A stretch of DNA of 64,000 nt from Solidesulfovibrio magneticus RS-1. GTDB lineage: Bacteria > Desulfobacterota > Desulfovibrionia > Desulfovibrionales > Desulfovibrionaceae. The position numbers were made by a program, and so were the translations under genes. Location of the stretch: assembly GCF_000010665.1 (NCBI RefSeq), contig NC_012796.1, positions 2,013,501 to 2,077,500 on the forward strand. The letters run 5' to 3'. Of this stretch, positions 16,688 through 24,748 are shown piece after piece. Below the pieces are notes generated by a model. It saw nothing but the letters and a program-made list of their open reading frames with translations, did not search any database and was not told the DNA's origin. Positions within the stretch are counted from its first letter, which is position 1, and each line of letters begins with the position of its first letter.

Positions 16688-17298
16688 AGATTTCGCGACT
16701 GCTGGCCGCCTGCGTGCTGAGCCTGCCGGCCTGCCTTGGCAGCCCGGCCCTGGCCGGCGGCCTGGATCAGGCCAAATCGGCCCTGGCCGCCCTGGACGCC
16801 AAGGAATACCCGTCGGCCATAGCCCAGCTCACCGAGGCCATGGACTCCAACGAACTGCCGGCCGAACAGACCCACCTGTTTCTGGCCGCCCGAGGCTACG
16901 CCCGGGCCGCCATGGGCGACTATAACGCCGCCATTGACGATTATTCCAAGGCCGTCCAACTCGACGCCAGCTACGTGTCGGCCATCTACAACCGGGGCAA
17001 CGCCCATTTCGCCCTGCGCCACTACGACCAGGCCATCGACGACTACTCCCTGGCTCTGGAGACCGACGCCAAGGACGCCAAGCTGCTTAACAACCGGGGT
17101 TCGGCCTGGTTTAAAAAAGGCAACCTGCAAAGCGCCATGGCCAATTTTGCACTGGCCATCGAAGCTTCGCCCGACGACCCCGACCTCTACCTCAATCGCG
17201 GCAAGGTCTACGAAGCCCTGGGCGAGCCGGACAAGGCCCGGGAGGATTTCTTGCAGGTCAAAAAGCTCGATCCTTCCGCCAAAACCCCCCTCGATTAG
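16684..17298 (+). CDS. Exported TPR protein
   Basis: The 204-residue protein starts at TTG overlapping the PilZ stop, and has a signal peptide ending near ALAGG. Four to five tetratricopeptide units follow (for example YNAAIDDYSKAVQLDASYVSAIYNRGNAHF and later AIDDY.. and NRGKVYEALGEPDKA segments, quoted in part). TPR proteins hold protein complexes together, here in the periplasm. The tight coupling to the PilZ gene suggests a shared pathway, perhaps surface structure or motility control, which is inference. Confidence 0.82.
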   Translation: MKISRLLAACVLSLPACLGSPALAGGLDQAKSALAALDAKEYPSAIAQLTEAMDSNELPAEQTHLFLAARGYARAAMGDYNAAIDDYSKAVQLDASYVSAIYNRGNAHFALRHYDQAIDDYSLALETDAKDAKLLNNRGSAWFKKGNLQSAMANFALAIEASPDDPDLYLNRGKVYEALGEPDKAREDFLQVKKLDPSAKTPLD

Positions 17299-17757
17299 CC
17301 GCGTTTATTCGCGAAACCCGCTGAATTCGTTCTTGTTGCGGAACAACCGTTCGGTATCGGTCCGGCGGTCGCTTTTGGAGGAAGGGCCGTCGACCGGCGG
17401 CGCGGCTTTCGTATGTCAATCAGACATGTTCCCAGCGCCAGACGGCGGCCTTTCGACGAACGGGCGCGCGATTTGTCGGCCAGCCAAGTCGCTCGCCCGG
17501 CAGGCCGGGCATGAACGCCATCCTCCGTCCCCGATGCCTCGTCGCTGCCCGAATGCGACGGCGTTTCGGCGGAAAGCCGTCTTGTTTGGGCTGGCGAGAG
17601 CGGTCGCCGGCCAGTCGAAACAGGGACTGCCCGGATTTGGCCGAGGCGATCCAGGCTCCCGATCCGACGCCGCTTCATGGGCGGCAAATCGTCCTTGACC
17701 GGGACGCTCGGTCGTGCTTGAGTCTGCAATAGGGACCAGTTCCCGGAGGAGGCTCCT
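17299..17757. other. 459-bp spacer without recognisable gene
   Basis: This GC-rich spacer has several imperfect direct and inverted GC motifs but no open frame with a ribosome site and no similarity I recognise. The promoter of the following small secreted protein must lie near its right end. Confidence 0.5.
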
Positions 17758-18129
17758 ATGGGTATGCGGAAACGTTTTCTGGCGGCCGCCGTGGCCGGCG
17801 CGCTGTGCTTGGTGGTCGAAATCGGACCGATGCCCGTCGCCCAGGCCGGCGATCAGGGGATGGTGGTGGCCCAGTGGCAACAGCCGCAGCAGCAGGGCGG
17901 GCAACGGCCCCAAGGCCAGCAAGGCGGCCAGCGGCCTCAGGGCCAACAGCAACAGCAAGGCCAACCCCAGCAACAGGGGATGCCCCAGCAGCAGGGCGGC
18001 CCGGCCAACAATTCCTGCGTCCAGAGCTACCAACGCTGCGTCATGATGTGCGCCGGGGTCGGCAACTGCGTCAACAACTGCAACATCGGCTACGCCGTCT
18101 GCCAGCAACAGCAAGGCGGCGGCAGTTAG
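17758..18129 (+). CDS. Small secreted Gln-rich, Cys-patterned protein
   Basis: The 123-residue protein has a signal peptide ending near VAQAGDQ, a 55-residue low-complexity stretch of Gln, Gly and Pro, then a compact tail with six cysteines (CVQSYQRCVMMCAGVGNC, then a CNIGYAVC end). Six cysteines in about 30 residues suggest a disulfide-linked or metal-binding knot outside the cytoplasm. The ATG has GGAGGAGG upstream with a slightly long gap. I do not recognise the family. The Gln/Pro region may be an unfolded tether, the Cys end an anchor or crosslinking module. Confidence 0.72.
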   Translation: MGMRKRFLAAAVAGALCLVVEIGPMPVAQAGDQGMVVAQWQQPQQQGGQRPQGQQGGQRPQGQQQQQGQPQQQGMPQQQGGPANNSCVQSYQRCVMMCAGVGNCVNNCNIGYAVCQQQQGGGS

Positions 18130-18169
18130 CGTGTGAGCGTGAGCGAGTGAGAGAGTGAGAAGAAAAGAT

Positions 18170-18207
18170 GCCTCCGGCGGCTGGGGGCCTGAGGCCCCCA
18201 GACCCCC
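18170..18207 (-). repeat. Intergenic hairpin repeat, copy 3 (reverse)
   Basis: Reverse-orientation copy: GCCTCCGGCGGCT, then the stem GGGGGCC, loop TGA, GGCCCCC and GACCCCC. It lies between the convergent Gln-rich protein and nadB genes. Confidence 0.85.
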
Positions 18208-18280
18208 GCATGGAGGAAAGTTTAAAGGGCTTTCGAGCTGCGTAAGTTTGATTTGTGGCTGACCATGAATCGAACTGTAG

Positions 18281-18318
18281 AAACGTCAAAGGGCCGCGCT
18301 AGCGGCCCTTTGACGTTT
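18281..18318 (-). terminator. Terminator of the NAD operon, probably bidirectional
   Basis: A perfect 17-bp inverted repeat (18281-18297 with 18302-18318) around loop GCTA, with AAA and TTT at the outer ends, lies 26 bases after the nadB stop. Its symmetric ends allow action on either strand. Confidence 0.85.
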
Positions 18319-18343
18319 AAAACGCATCCGCCGTCCGAGGGAC

Positions 18344-19924
18344 CTAGTCGATGCGGTAATGGCAGCCCAGCGACCGGCGGTTCTGCATGGCCGCGATGGT
18401 GATGGTGTAGGCCGCCTGGCAGCCGTGAAACAGGTCCACGATGGCCTTGCTGATGGGCGTTTCGCGGTAGAAGTCGTGGATATGCTTGTTGAGTTCGCGC
18501 AGATCCTCGAAAGCCCGCTTGAGCCGGGAACTCGACCGGTTGATGCCGACATAGTTCCACATGGTGTTGCGGATGGTGGCCCAGTCCTGGGCAATGAGCG
18601 CCGGGTCCTCGTTGCGGTTGGAGCCGGGGCTGACCCAGTCCGGGATGCTGTCCAGCAGCCGCCGGCCGATGGCCGCCTTGGAGCCGGCTCGCTTGGCCAC
18701 GTCCTGGCCGGCGCTGTGCCCCCACAGTACGCATTCCAGAAGCGAGGTGCTGGCCAGGCGGTTGGCCCCGTGGATGCCGGTGCAGGCGCATTCGCCGGCG
18801 GCGTAGAGCCGCTCCAGGGTGGTGCGGCCGGCGCTGTCGGTGAGCACCCCGCCGCAGAAGTAGTGGGCCGCCGGCACCACCGGAATGGGCTGCTTGGTGA
18901 CGTCGATGCCAAGCTGCAGACAGCCCTTGTAAACCGTGGGGAAGTGCTCTTCCAGGTTCTTCACGTAGCTGGCCACGTCGAGATAGACGCAGTCCTGGTC
19001 GGTCTTGAGCATCTCGGCCAGGATGGCCCGGGTGACGATGTCGCGCGGGGCCAGATCGGCCCGGGGATCGTAGCGCTGCATGAAGGGTTCGCCGGCCGCG
19101 TTGACGAGCCTAGCCCCTTCGCCGCGTAGCGCCTCGGTGATGAGCAGGCGGCGTTCGGCCCGGTGAAAGAGCGTGGTCGGATGGAACTGCACGTATTCCA
19201 CGTTCATGACCTTAGCAAAGGCGCGCGAAGCCATGGCCAGGGCCGAGCCGATGGAGGAACGGGTGTTGGAGGTGTGCAGGAACAGCCGGCCGCAGCCGCC
19301 CGTGGCCAACACGGTGAAATCGGCCAGAATGGTTTCCACCTGTCCCGAGACCTCGTTTAAGACGTAGGCCCCCAGGCATTGGTTCAGGAGCTGGTACTTG
19401 AATTCCAGCAAGGTGGCGTGGTGGTTGGAGGTGAGCAGGTCCACGGCCGTGCGGCGGGTGAGGATCTTGATGTTGGGGTTGGCTTTGACCGCCGCCATCA
19501 GGCCCTCCATGATGGCTCGGCCGGTGCGGTCGGCCATGTGGAGGATGCGGGCCACACTGTGGCCGCCTTCCTTGCCCAGGTGGTAGTCGCTGCCGCCGCC
19601 CTTGTGGTCAAAAGGGAGCTGCAGCTTGTCGATGAGCAGTTCCTGCACCACCTGCGGCCCGCGCCGGGCCAGATACTTGACCGCGCGCACGGAGTTGTGC
19701 CGCCAGCCGCAGGTGAGCATGTCGCGCTCCAGAAGCTGGGGCGAGTCGTCCGGGCCGCGATAGACGATGCCACCCTGGGCCAGGGCGCTGTTGCCGTCGT
19801 CGAGGTCTTCGCCGGAAGTCAGCAGAATCACTTCCAGGCCGGCCTCGGCCATGGTCAGGGCGGCGGTAAGGCCGGCCAGTCCCGAGCCGATGACCAGGGC
19901 GTTGGCGTGCATGCGGTAGACCAT
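18344..19924 (-). CDS. nadB: L-aspartate oxidase
   Basis: The 526-residue flavoprotein has an N-terminal FAD-binding loop (VIGSGLAGLTAALTMAE), the active-site region with EYVQFHPTTLF and a C-terminal helical domain, as in NadB. It oxidises L-aspartate to iminoaspartate for quinolinate synthesis; the electron acceptor in anaerobes is usually fumarate. ATG 19924 has AAGGAGG nine bases upstream; a longer frame starting at 19975 lacks this. It is the third gene of nadC-nadA-nadB, 125 bases after nadA. Confidence 0.93.
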   Translation of the reverse strand: MVYRMHANALVIGSGLAGLTAALTMAEAGLEVILLTSGEDLDDGNSALAQGGIVYRGPDDSPQLLERDMLTCGWRHNSVRAVKYLARRGPQVVQELLIDKLQLPFDHKGGGSDYHLGKEGGHSVARILHMADRTGRAIMEGLMAAVKANPNIKILTRRTAVDLLTSNHHATLLEFKYQLLNQCLGAYVLNEVSGQVETILADFTVLATGGCGRLFLHTSNTRSSIGSALAMASRAFAKVMNVEYVQFHPTTLFHRAERRLLITEALRGEGARLVNAAGEPFMQRYDPRADLAPRDIVTRAILAEMLKTDQDCVYLDVASYVKNLEEHFPTVYKGCLQLGIDVTKQPIPVVPAAHYFCGGVLTDSAGRTTLERLYAAGECACTGIHGANRLASTSLLECVLWGHSAGQDVAKRAGSKAAIGRRLLDSIPDWVSPGSNRNEDPALIAQDWATIRNTMWNYVGINRSSSRLKRAFEDLRELNKHIHDFYRETPISKAIVDLFHGCQAAYTITIAAMQNRRSLGCHYRID

Positions 19925-20049
19925 GGGGCAGCTTCCTCCTTGGGCGCGCTCGGGGCTGGCGGGGCGTCCTCGCAAACGGTCAGATAAATGGCGACAATGC
20001 GCTGTTGCACAAATCCATTTTCAAAAAAGGGCAGCTTGTGGCCGCCGGC

Positions 20050-21084
20050 TCAGGCCGAGGCTTCGAGCATCCGCGTGACGGCCAACGCGGCCGGGGCGCG
20101 CACGGCTTCATCCACGCGCACCGGCTCGGCCGTGTCGAGATTTTGCAGCGTTGTCAGCAGATTGGCCTCGGTGCCTTTGGCCATGTTGGAACAGGCGCTC
20201 AGCGCCAGGGGCCGGATGGTCTTTTTTCCCTGATACTGCTTGGCCAGCCGCTTGACCAGATTGATCTCCGTGCCGATGACGATCTCGGAACCCTCCGGAG
20301 CCTCGGCCACGTACTTGATGATAAACGAGGTCGAGCCGGCCGCGTCGGCGGCGGACACGGTCTCGGGCGAACACTCGGGATGGACCACAATGCGGGCCTC
20401 GGGGGGCTGCACGCGGATGGCGGCGATGTCCCGGGCCTTGAACCGGGCATGGATGACGCACTGGCCGGGCCACAAGAGCACCTCGGCCTTGGTGGCCGCC
20501 GCGAGGTCGACCTGGGAGCCGCCGCCGCGCACGTCCAGGATGTGGCGGGCGCTTTCCGGCACGCCCAGGGTGTTGCAGGTGTTTTGCCCGAGCATCTTGT
20601 CCGGCAAAAAGAGCACGCCGCGTCCGTGGTCCAGGGCCCACTTGAGCATTTTCGGCGCGTTGGCCGAGGTGCATACCGCCCCGCCGCAGGCCCCGACCAC
20701 GGCTTTGACCGCCGCCGAGGAGTTGACGTAGGTCAGCGGCAACACGTCGCGCCCGGCCTGGCGCAGGCGCGTCAGCACGGCCTCGACCAGGGGAGCCGGG
20801 GCCATCTCGGACATGACGCAGGCCGCGTCCGGGGCCGGGATGTGGATGCGCTGGCCGGGCGCGGCCAGCATGGCCGCTGTCTCGGCCATGAAAAAGACGC
20901 CGCAAAACACGATGTCCCTGGCCGACAGCGAAGCGATCTTGCGCGAAAGTTCCAGGGAATCACCGAGAATGTCGGCGTGGGCCACCACGTCGTCGGTCTG
21001 GTAGTGGTGGGCCAGGATAGCCAAGTCGCTGCCGCGTTCCCGGCGGATCGCGTCGATTTTCTGGGCGGTTTCGGCGGTCATCAT
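20050..21084 (-). CDS. nadA: Quinolinate synthase A
   Basis: The 344-residue protein shows the three cysteines that bind the [4Fe-4S] cluster, in GGAVCTSANAPK, VVHPECSPETV and ALSACSNMAKGTEANL, and the active-site LAHHYQTDDV near the N-terminus. It condenses iminoaspartate with dihydroxyacetone phosphate to quinolinate. The start overlaps the nadC stop by four bases, so the genes are coupled. Complete and of normal length. Confidence 0.94.
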   Translation of the reverse strand: MMTAETAQKIDAIRRERGSDLAILAHHYQTDDVVAHADILGDSLELSRKIASLSARDIVFCGVFFMAETAAMLAAPGQRIHIPAPDAACVMSEMAPAPLVEAVLTRLRQAGRDVLPLTYVNSSAAVKAVVGACGGAVCTSANAPKMLKWALDHGRGVLFLPDKMLGQNTCNTLGVPESARHILDVRGGGSQVDLAAATKAEVLLWPGQCVIHARFKARDIAAIRVQPPEARIVVHPECSPETVSAADAAGSTSFIIKYVAEAPEGSEIVIGTEINLVKRLAKQYQGKKTIRPLALSACSNMAKGTEANLLTTLQNLDTAEPVRVDEAVRAPAALAVTRMLEASA

Positions 21085-21971
21085 GCGGTCGTCTCCTTGA
21101 GCAGCATGCTTAAGTCGGCGCTTTTGGCGGAATGGGTGATGCGGCCCACGGACACGAAATCCGGGCCGAGCGCGCCAATGCCGGCCAGGGCGTCCAGGTC
21201 CACGCCGCCGCTGACTTCCGTTTCGATGCCGGCCGGCACCATGGCCAGGGCCTCGCGCATGGTCGGCTCATCCATGTTGTCGAGCATGATGCGCTTGGGG
21301 GCTTCGGCTATGGCCTGGGCCACTTCGGCCAGGGTCCGGCATTCGATTTCCACGGGCGGCATGGATTCCATATGGCCTTGGTAGGATTTGCGCAAGGCGG
21401 CCATGGCTTGGGGGATGCCGCCGGCCCGGTCGATGTGGTTGTCCTTGAACATGAGCATTTCGGCCAGATCGAGGCGGTGGTTGACGCCGCCGCCGCAGAC
21501 CACGGCGTATTTTTCGGGATAGCGCAGGCCGGGCAGGGTCTTTCGGGTGTCGAGAAGGCGGGTTTTCGTGCCGGCCAGGGCGGCCACGGCCTTGGCGACC
21601 ATGGTGGCGATGCCCGAGAGATGGCAGATATAGTTGAGGATGACGCGCTCGGCCTTGAGCAGCGTGATGGCCGGCCCCACGATTTCGGCCACCACCATGC
21701 GGTTGGCCACGCGCTGGCCGTCGGCGGCGAAAAGCGTGACCGAGCAAGCCTCGGCCTGGCCCATGCGCTCAAGGACCAGGGGGGCGATGGGCAAGCCGGC
21801 CATGACGGCTTCTTCCTTGGCCACGATGGCGGCGGTCAACCGGTCCTCGGGGGCGAAAACGGCCATGGCGGTCAAGTCCGGCCCGTCTTCCTCCAGGGCG
21901 AGGTCGATGGAGCGGAAAAGATAGTCCCGGGCTTTGCCGGAAAAATAGCGTTCGAAGCGTAAGTCGGTCAT
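21081..21971 (-). CDS. nadC: Nicotinate-nucleotide pyrophosphorylase (quinolinate phosphoribosyltransferase)
   Basis: The 296-residue enzyme has the family landmarks RLLDTRKTLPGLR with the catalytic region, GGGVNHRLDLAEMLMFKDNHI and IECRTLAEVAQA. It converts quinolinate and PRPP to nicotinate mononucleotide. The ATG at 21969-21971 begins a protein of typical length; the frame stays open far upstream into the rarA region without any sense. It is the first gene of the NAD operon. Confidence 0.93.
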   Translation of the reverse strand: MTDLRFERYFSGKARDYLFRSIDLALEEDGPDLTAMAVFAPEDRLTAAIVAKEEAVMAGLPIAPLVLERMGQAEACSVTLFAADGQRVANRMVVAEIVGPAITLLKAERVILNYICHLSGIATMVAKAVAALAGTKTRLLDTRKTLPGLRYPEKYAVVCGGGVNHRLDLAEMLMFKDNHIDRAGGIPQAMAALRKSYQGHMESMPPVEIECRTLAEVAQAIAEAPKRIMLDNMDEPTMREALAMVPAGIETEVSGGVDLDALAGIGALGPDFVSVGRITHSAKSADLSMLLKETTA

Positions 21972-22315
21972 GGCGCACCGCGTCGGGTAGGGGGCGGCGT
22001 CGGGGAAATGCCTGCGCGCGCCCAGGTGTCGGGGGACGGCGGGCAAGAACCGCGCCGACGCGGTCGCAAGCCCTTGCCCTTGGCAAAAAGCCGCGCCGCC
22101 GCGAAAAAAATAGCTTTTTTCGGCCCCTGCCACAAGACCGGGGCGTGGCGACTTTTGACCGAATCGGGGCTTGGCCGTGTCCCAGAAGTTCCCAGGCGGC
22201 CCCGGGGCACATCTCGGCGGCCGTCTGCCAAGAACTTGCGCTTGGCGTTTGCCCGACAATGTGGGCGAGGCCAAGTGCCGGACGGTTGCGATGCTACGCG
22301 GGCAAGGGCATGGCC
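21972..22315 (-). other. 344-bp leader and promoter region of the NAD operon
   Basis: This spacer precedes nadC on the minus strand. It holds an 8-bp AT hairpin (CGAAAAAA with TTTTTTCG, 22102-22122), which with its neighbouring GC sequence could be a terminator or attenuator-like element. I see no gene and could not name a riboswitch or a NadQ/NrtR operator. Confidence 0.45.
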
Positions 22316-23542
22316 CTACCCATGGCGCTTGCGAAGCCTGGCCAGCCTGGCGGCCAGGCGCGGTTCCTGGCCTTGCTCCTTGGGCATGTAGAACTGGCGG
22401 CCCACCAGTTCCTCGGGCAGATAATCCTGCTCCACCCAGGCGTCGGGATAGGCGTGGGGATACATGTAGCCCTTGCCGAAGCCCCATTCCTTTTGCAGCT
22501 TGGTCGAGGGATTGCGCAGATGCAGGGGCACGGGCTTGACCCCGGACTGCATGATTTCCTTTTTGGCGGTCAGATAGGCGGCGTAGGTGGAATTGCTCTT
22601 GGGAGCCAGGGCCAGATAGACCACGGTCTGGGCCAGGGGAATAAATCCTTCGGGCATCCCGATGCGCTCCACGGCCTCGGCGGCGGACACGGCCAGGGGC
22701 AAAGCCATGGGATCGGCCAGGCCGATGTCCTCGGAAGCCGAAATCATGAGCCGGCGGCAGCAAAAACGCGGGTCCTCGCCGGATTCGAGCATGCAGGCCA
22801 GGTAGTACAGGGCGGCGTCCGGGTCGCTGCCGCGGATGGATTTGATCATGGCCGAGGCCAGTTCGTAGTGGGAGTCGCCGTCGCGGTCGCCCCGGGCCAG
22901 GGCCTCGGGGAGGTGCTTGCGCAGTTCGTCCGGGGCGCGTTTGTCCTCGGACAAGGCGGCCGTGTATTCGACCAGATTGAGCAGCGTGCGGCCGTCGCCC
23001 GAGGACAGCATGGCGATGGTTTCCAGGCTCTCCTTGGCCAGGGCCATGCCGGCCTCGCGCGCCCCGCGCTCGGCCAGAACCATGAGCTGGGGATGGGTCA
23101 ACGGCCCCAGGCGCAGGACGTGCAGCCGGGACAGGAGTTGGCGCGTGACCGAAAACGACGGGTTCTCCGTGGTGGTGGCCAAGAGCACGATCTCGCCCGT
23201 TTCGAGGATGGGCAGGAAAAAATCCTGCTGCGCCTTGGAAAAGCGGTGCAGCTCGTCCAGGATAAGGATTTCCTTGCCCTTGATGAGTTCGCGCAGGGCG
23301 GCCAGGCCCGCTTCCGGGGCGCTGACGCGCACGTAGGGCCGGCCCTTGGCCCGGGCGAGAATGAGGGCCAGGGTGGATTTGCCGCAGCCCGGCGGGCCAA
23401 AGAGCAGCAGGCTCGGCAGGCGCGGCGCGGCCAGCATGTTGGTCAGCCGCGAGATGACATGGGCCTGGCCCACGAAGTCTTCGAGCTTGGCCGGCCGGAT
23501 GCGCTCGGCCAGGGGGCGTTTTTCGTTTCCGAGCAAATCCAT
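22316..23542 (-). CDS. rarA: Replication-associated recombination protein A
   Basis: The 408-residue AAA+ ATPase has Walker A GPPGCGKSTLA, Walker B ILILDELHRF, and the typical RarA/MgsA C-terminal tetramer domain ending in KEWGFGKGYMYPHAYPDAWV. RarA acts at stalled forks and in recombination with SSB. ATG 23542 is used because it gives the conserved start MDLLGNEKRPLAERIRP; the earlier ATG would add an unconserved stretch and the hairpin repeat. It is preceded by that repeat on its leader. Confidence 0.93.
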   Translation of the reverse strand: MDLLGNEKRPLAERIRPAKLEDFVGQAHVISRLTNMLAAPRLPSLLLFGPPGCGKSTLALILARAKGRPYVRVSAPEAGLAALRELIKGKEILILDELHRFSKAQQDFFLPILETGEIVLLATTTENPSFSVTRQLLSRLHVLRLGPLTHPQLMVLAERGAREAGMALAKESLETIAMLSSGDGRTLLNLVEYTAALSEDKRAPDELRKHLPEALARGDRDGDSHYELASAMIKSIRGSDPDAALYYLACMLESGEDPRFCCRRLMISASEDIGLADPMALPLAVSAAEAVERIGMPEGFIPLAQTVVYLALAPKSNSTYAAYLTAKKEIMQSGVKPVPLHLRNPSTKLQKEWGFGKGYMYPHAYPDAWVEQDYLPEELVGRQFYMPKEQGQEPRLAARLARLRKRHG

Positions 23543-23575
23543 GCAAGTCGCCTCGTTGATGTGGTCGTGGGGGAA

Positions 23576-23613
23576 GCCTCCGGCGGCCAAAGGGCGCTGC
23601 CCTTTGGAATCCC
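23576..23613 (-). repeat. Divergent relative of the intergenic hairpin repeat
   Basis: It begins GCCTCCGGCGGC like the reversed family units but has a different hairpin: stem CCAAAGGGC, loop GCT, GCCCTTTGG. It lies in the leader of rarA. Confidence 0.7.
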
Positions 23614-23816
23614 GTTTCGGGTTGGGCTGGAGACTCTCCTCCGTGGTTGGCGAAGGTTTTCAGTCGGCGACCGTTTTTTTGTCGTTGCGTACGACTCATC
23701 AAGGTATCGGGACTCGTTGAAGTCAGGTCAACGGCAGTCTCCGTCAAGTCCAATTGATGCTTCCCGGCCGACACAAAGCCAATTCCCGTCGAACCCCGTT
23801 ATACTTTTTCCCATGT

Positions 23817-23855
23817 GGGGGGTCCGGGGGCCTCAGGCCCCCGGCCGCCAGAGGC
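23817..23855 (+). repeat. Intergenic hairpin repeat, copy 4
   Basis: GGGGGGTCC lead, stem GGGGGCC, loop TCA, GGCCCCC, tail CGGCCGCCAGAGGC with one substitution. It lies between rarA and rsmE, right after the rsmE stop. Confidence 0.85.
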
Positions 23856-23857
23856 TC

Positions 23858-24583
23858 CTATCTCGCCTCGGACGCTAGGCCCAGGGCCAGCACGGCCAGG
23901 GCGGCGGTTTCCCAGCGCAGCACGCGCGGGCCGAGGGTGACCGGGATAAACCCGGCAGCTGTGATCGTCGTGGCCTCGGCGTCGGTGAAGCCGCCTTCCG
24001 GCCCGACGACGCACAGGGTGTCGCCGGCGGCAGCCAGATCGGTCGGGGTAAGCGGCCGGGACACGGCCGGATCTTCCCAAAGGAGAAATCTGCGGGGGTA
24101 GGCTTGTCCGGCCTTGGTCAGGCCGGCCGCACCGCCGGGCACGCAGGCGAGCGTCGGCAAAAGTGCCGCGCCGCACTGTTTGGCAGCGGCGATGAGCCCG
24201 GCCGTCCAGGCTTCCTTGGGGTCGCCGGGCATTTTGCCCTGTGTGCGTTCGGCCTGCCAGAAGACGATGCCGGCCGCGCCGAGTTCCACGGCCTTTTCCA
24301 AAAAAAAGTCGCGCCGGGCCGAGCGGGAAAAGCCGGCCGCGATGTGAAGTCGCCGCGCGGGGGGCGGCGTTTCTTCGAGACTCTCGGGGATAAGCTCCAC
24401 CCGGTCGCGCCCGACGGTTTCGATGCGAAAAAGCCCGTGGTGGCCCGTGCCGTCAAAGGCGCGCACGAGTTCGCCCGGGCGTTTGCGCAGCACCTTGGCG
24501 CAGTGGCTGGCCTCGCCGCCGGTGAGGGAAAAGGGCGCGGCGAACTGCTCGGGCGGAATGAAAAAGGCGTCGGGTCGGCCCAC
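23858..24583 (-). CDS. rsmE: 16S rRNA (uracil-1498-N3)-methyltransferase
   Basis: The 241-residue protein has the RsmE arrangement: an N-terminal PUA-like part (GEASHCAKVLRKRPGELVRAFDGTG), then a SPOUT methyltransferase with knot motif CVVGPEGGFTDAEA and the closing LGPRVLRWETAALAVL. It methylates U1498 of 16S rRNA. It starts at GTG 24583 with AAGGA in the leader. Single gene. Confidence 0.93.
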   Translation of the reverse strand: MGRPDAFFIPPEQFAAPFSLTGGEASHCAKVLRKRPGELVRAFDGTGHHGLFRIETVGRDRVELIPESLEETPPPARRLHIAAGFSRSARRDFFLEKAVELGAAGIVFWQAERTQGKMPGDPKEAWTAGLIAAAKQCGAALLPTLACVPGGAAGLTKAGQAYPRRFLLWEDPAVSRPLTPTDLAAAGDTLCVVGPEGGFTDAEATTITAAGFIPVTLGPRVLRWETAALAVLALGLASEAR

Positions 24584-24695
24584 GAAAAAAGTCCTTGGCT
24601 GGCGTTGTCACAGCGTCCGGTGACGAAAGCGGCCGAGAGGCACACCCCCCGGCCGCACCATCATGCTCCCGATCCAACCCCTGGCTTCCATTGCA

Positions 24696-24732
24696 GGGGT
24701 CCGGGGGGATCATCCCCCCGGCCGCCGGAGGC
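24696..24732 (+). repeat. Intergenic hairpin repeat, copy 5 (covariant stem)
   Basis: The stem here is GGGGGGA, loop TCA, TCCCCCC: two base pairs differ from the common form but both sides changed together, so the hairpin is kept. The tail CGGCCGCCGGAGGC is unchanged. It lies between rsmE and gcvT. Confidence 0.85.
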
Positions 24733-24748
24733 ATCTTCCTCTTTCCGC

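Noticed and set aside
17416-18114. A 232-residue minus-strand frame opposite the Gln-rich gene.
   Set aside because: It is Leu/Ala/His low complexity created by the complementary strand of the Gln-rich codons, without a ribosome site.
21972-23774. The nadC frame stays open for about 600 codons upstream and would give an 897-residue fusion.
   Set aside because: The extra part is a shadow of rarA on the same strand in another frame, with no conserved pattern; nadC has a normal start at 21971.
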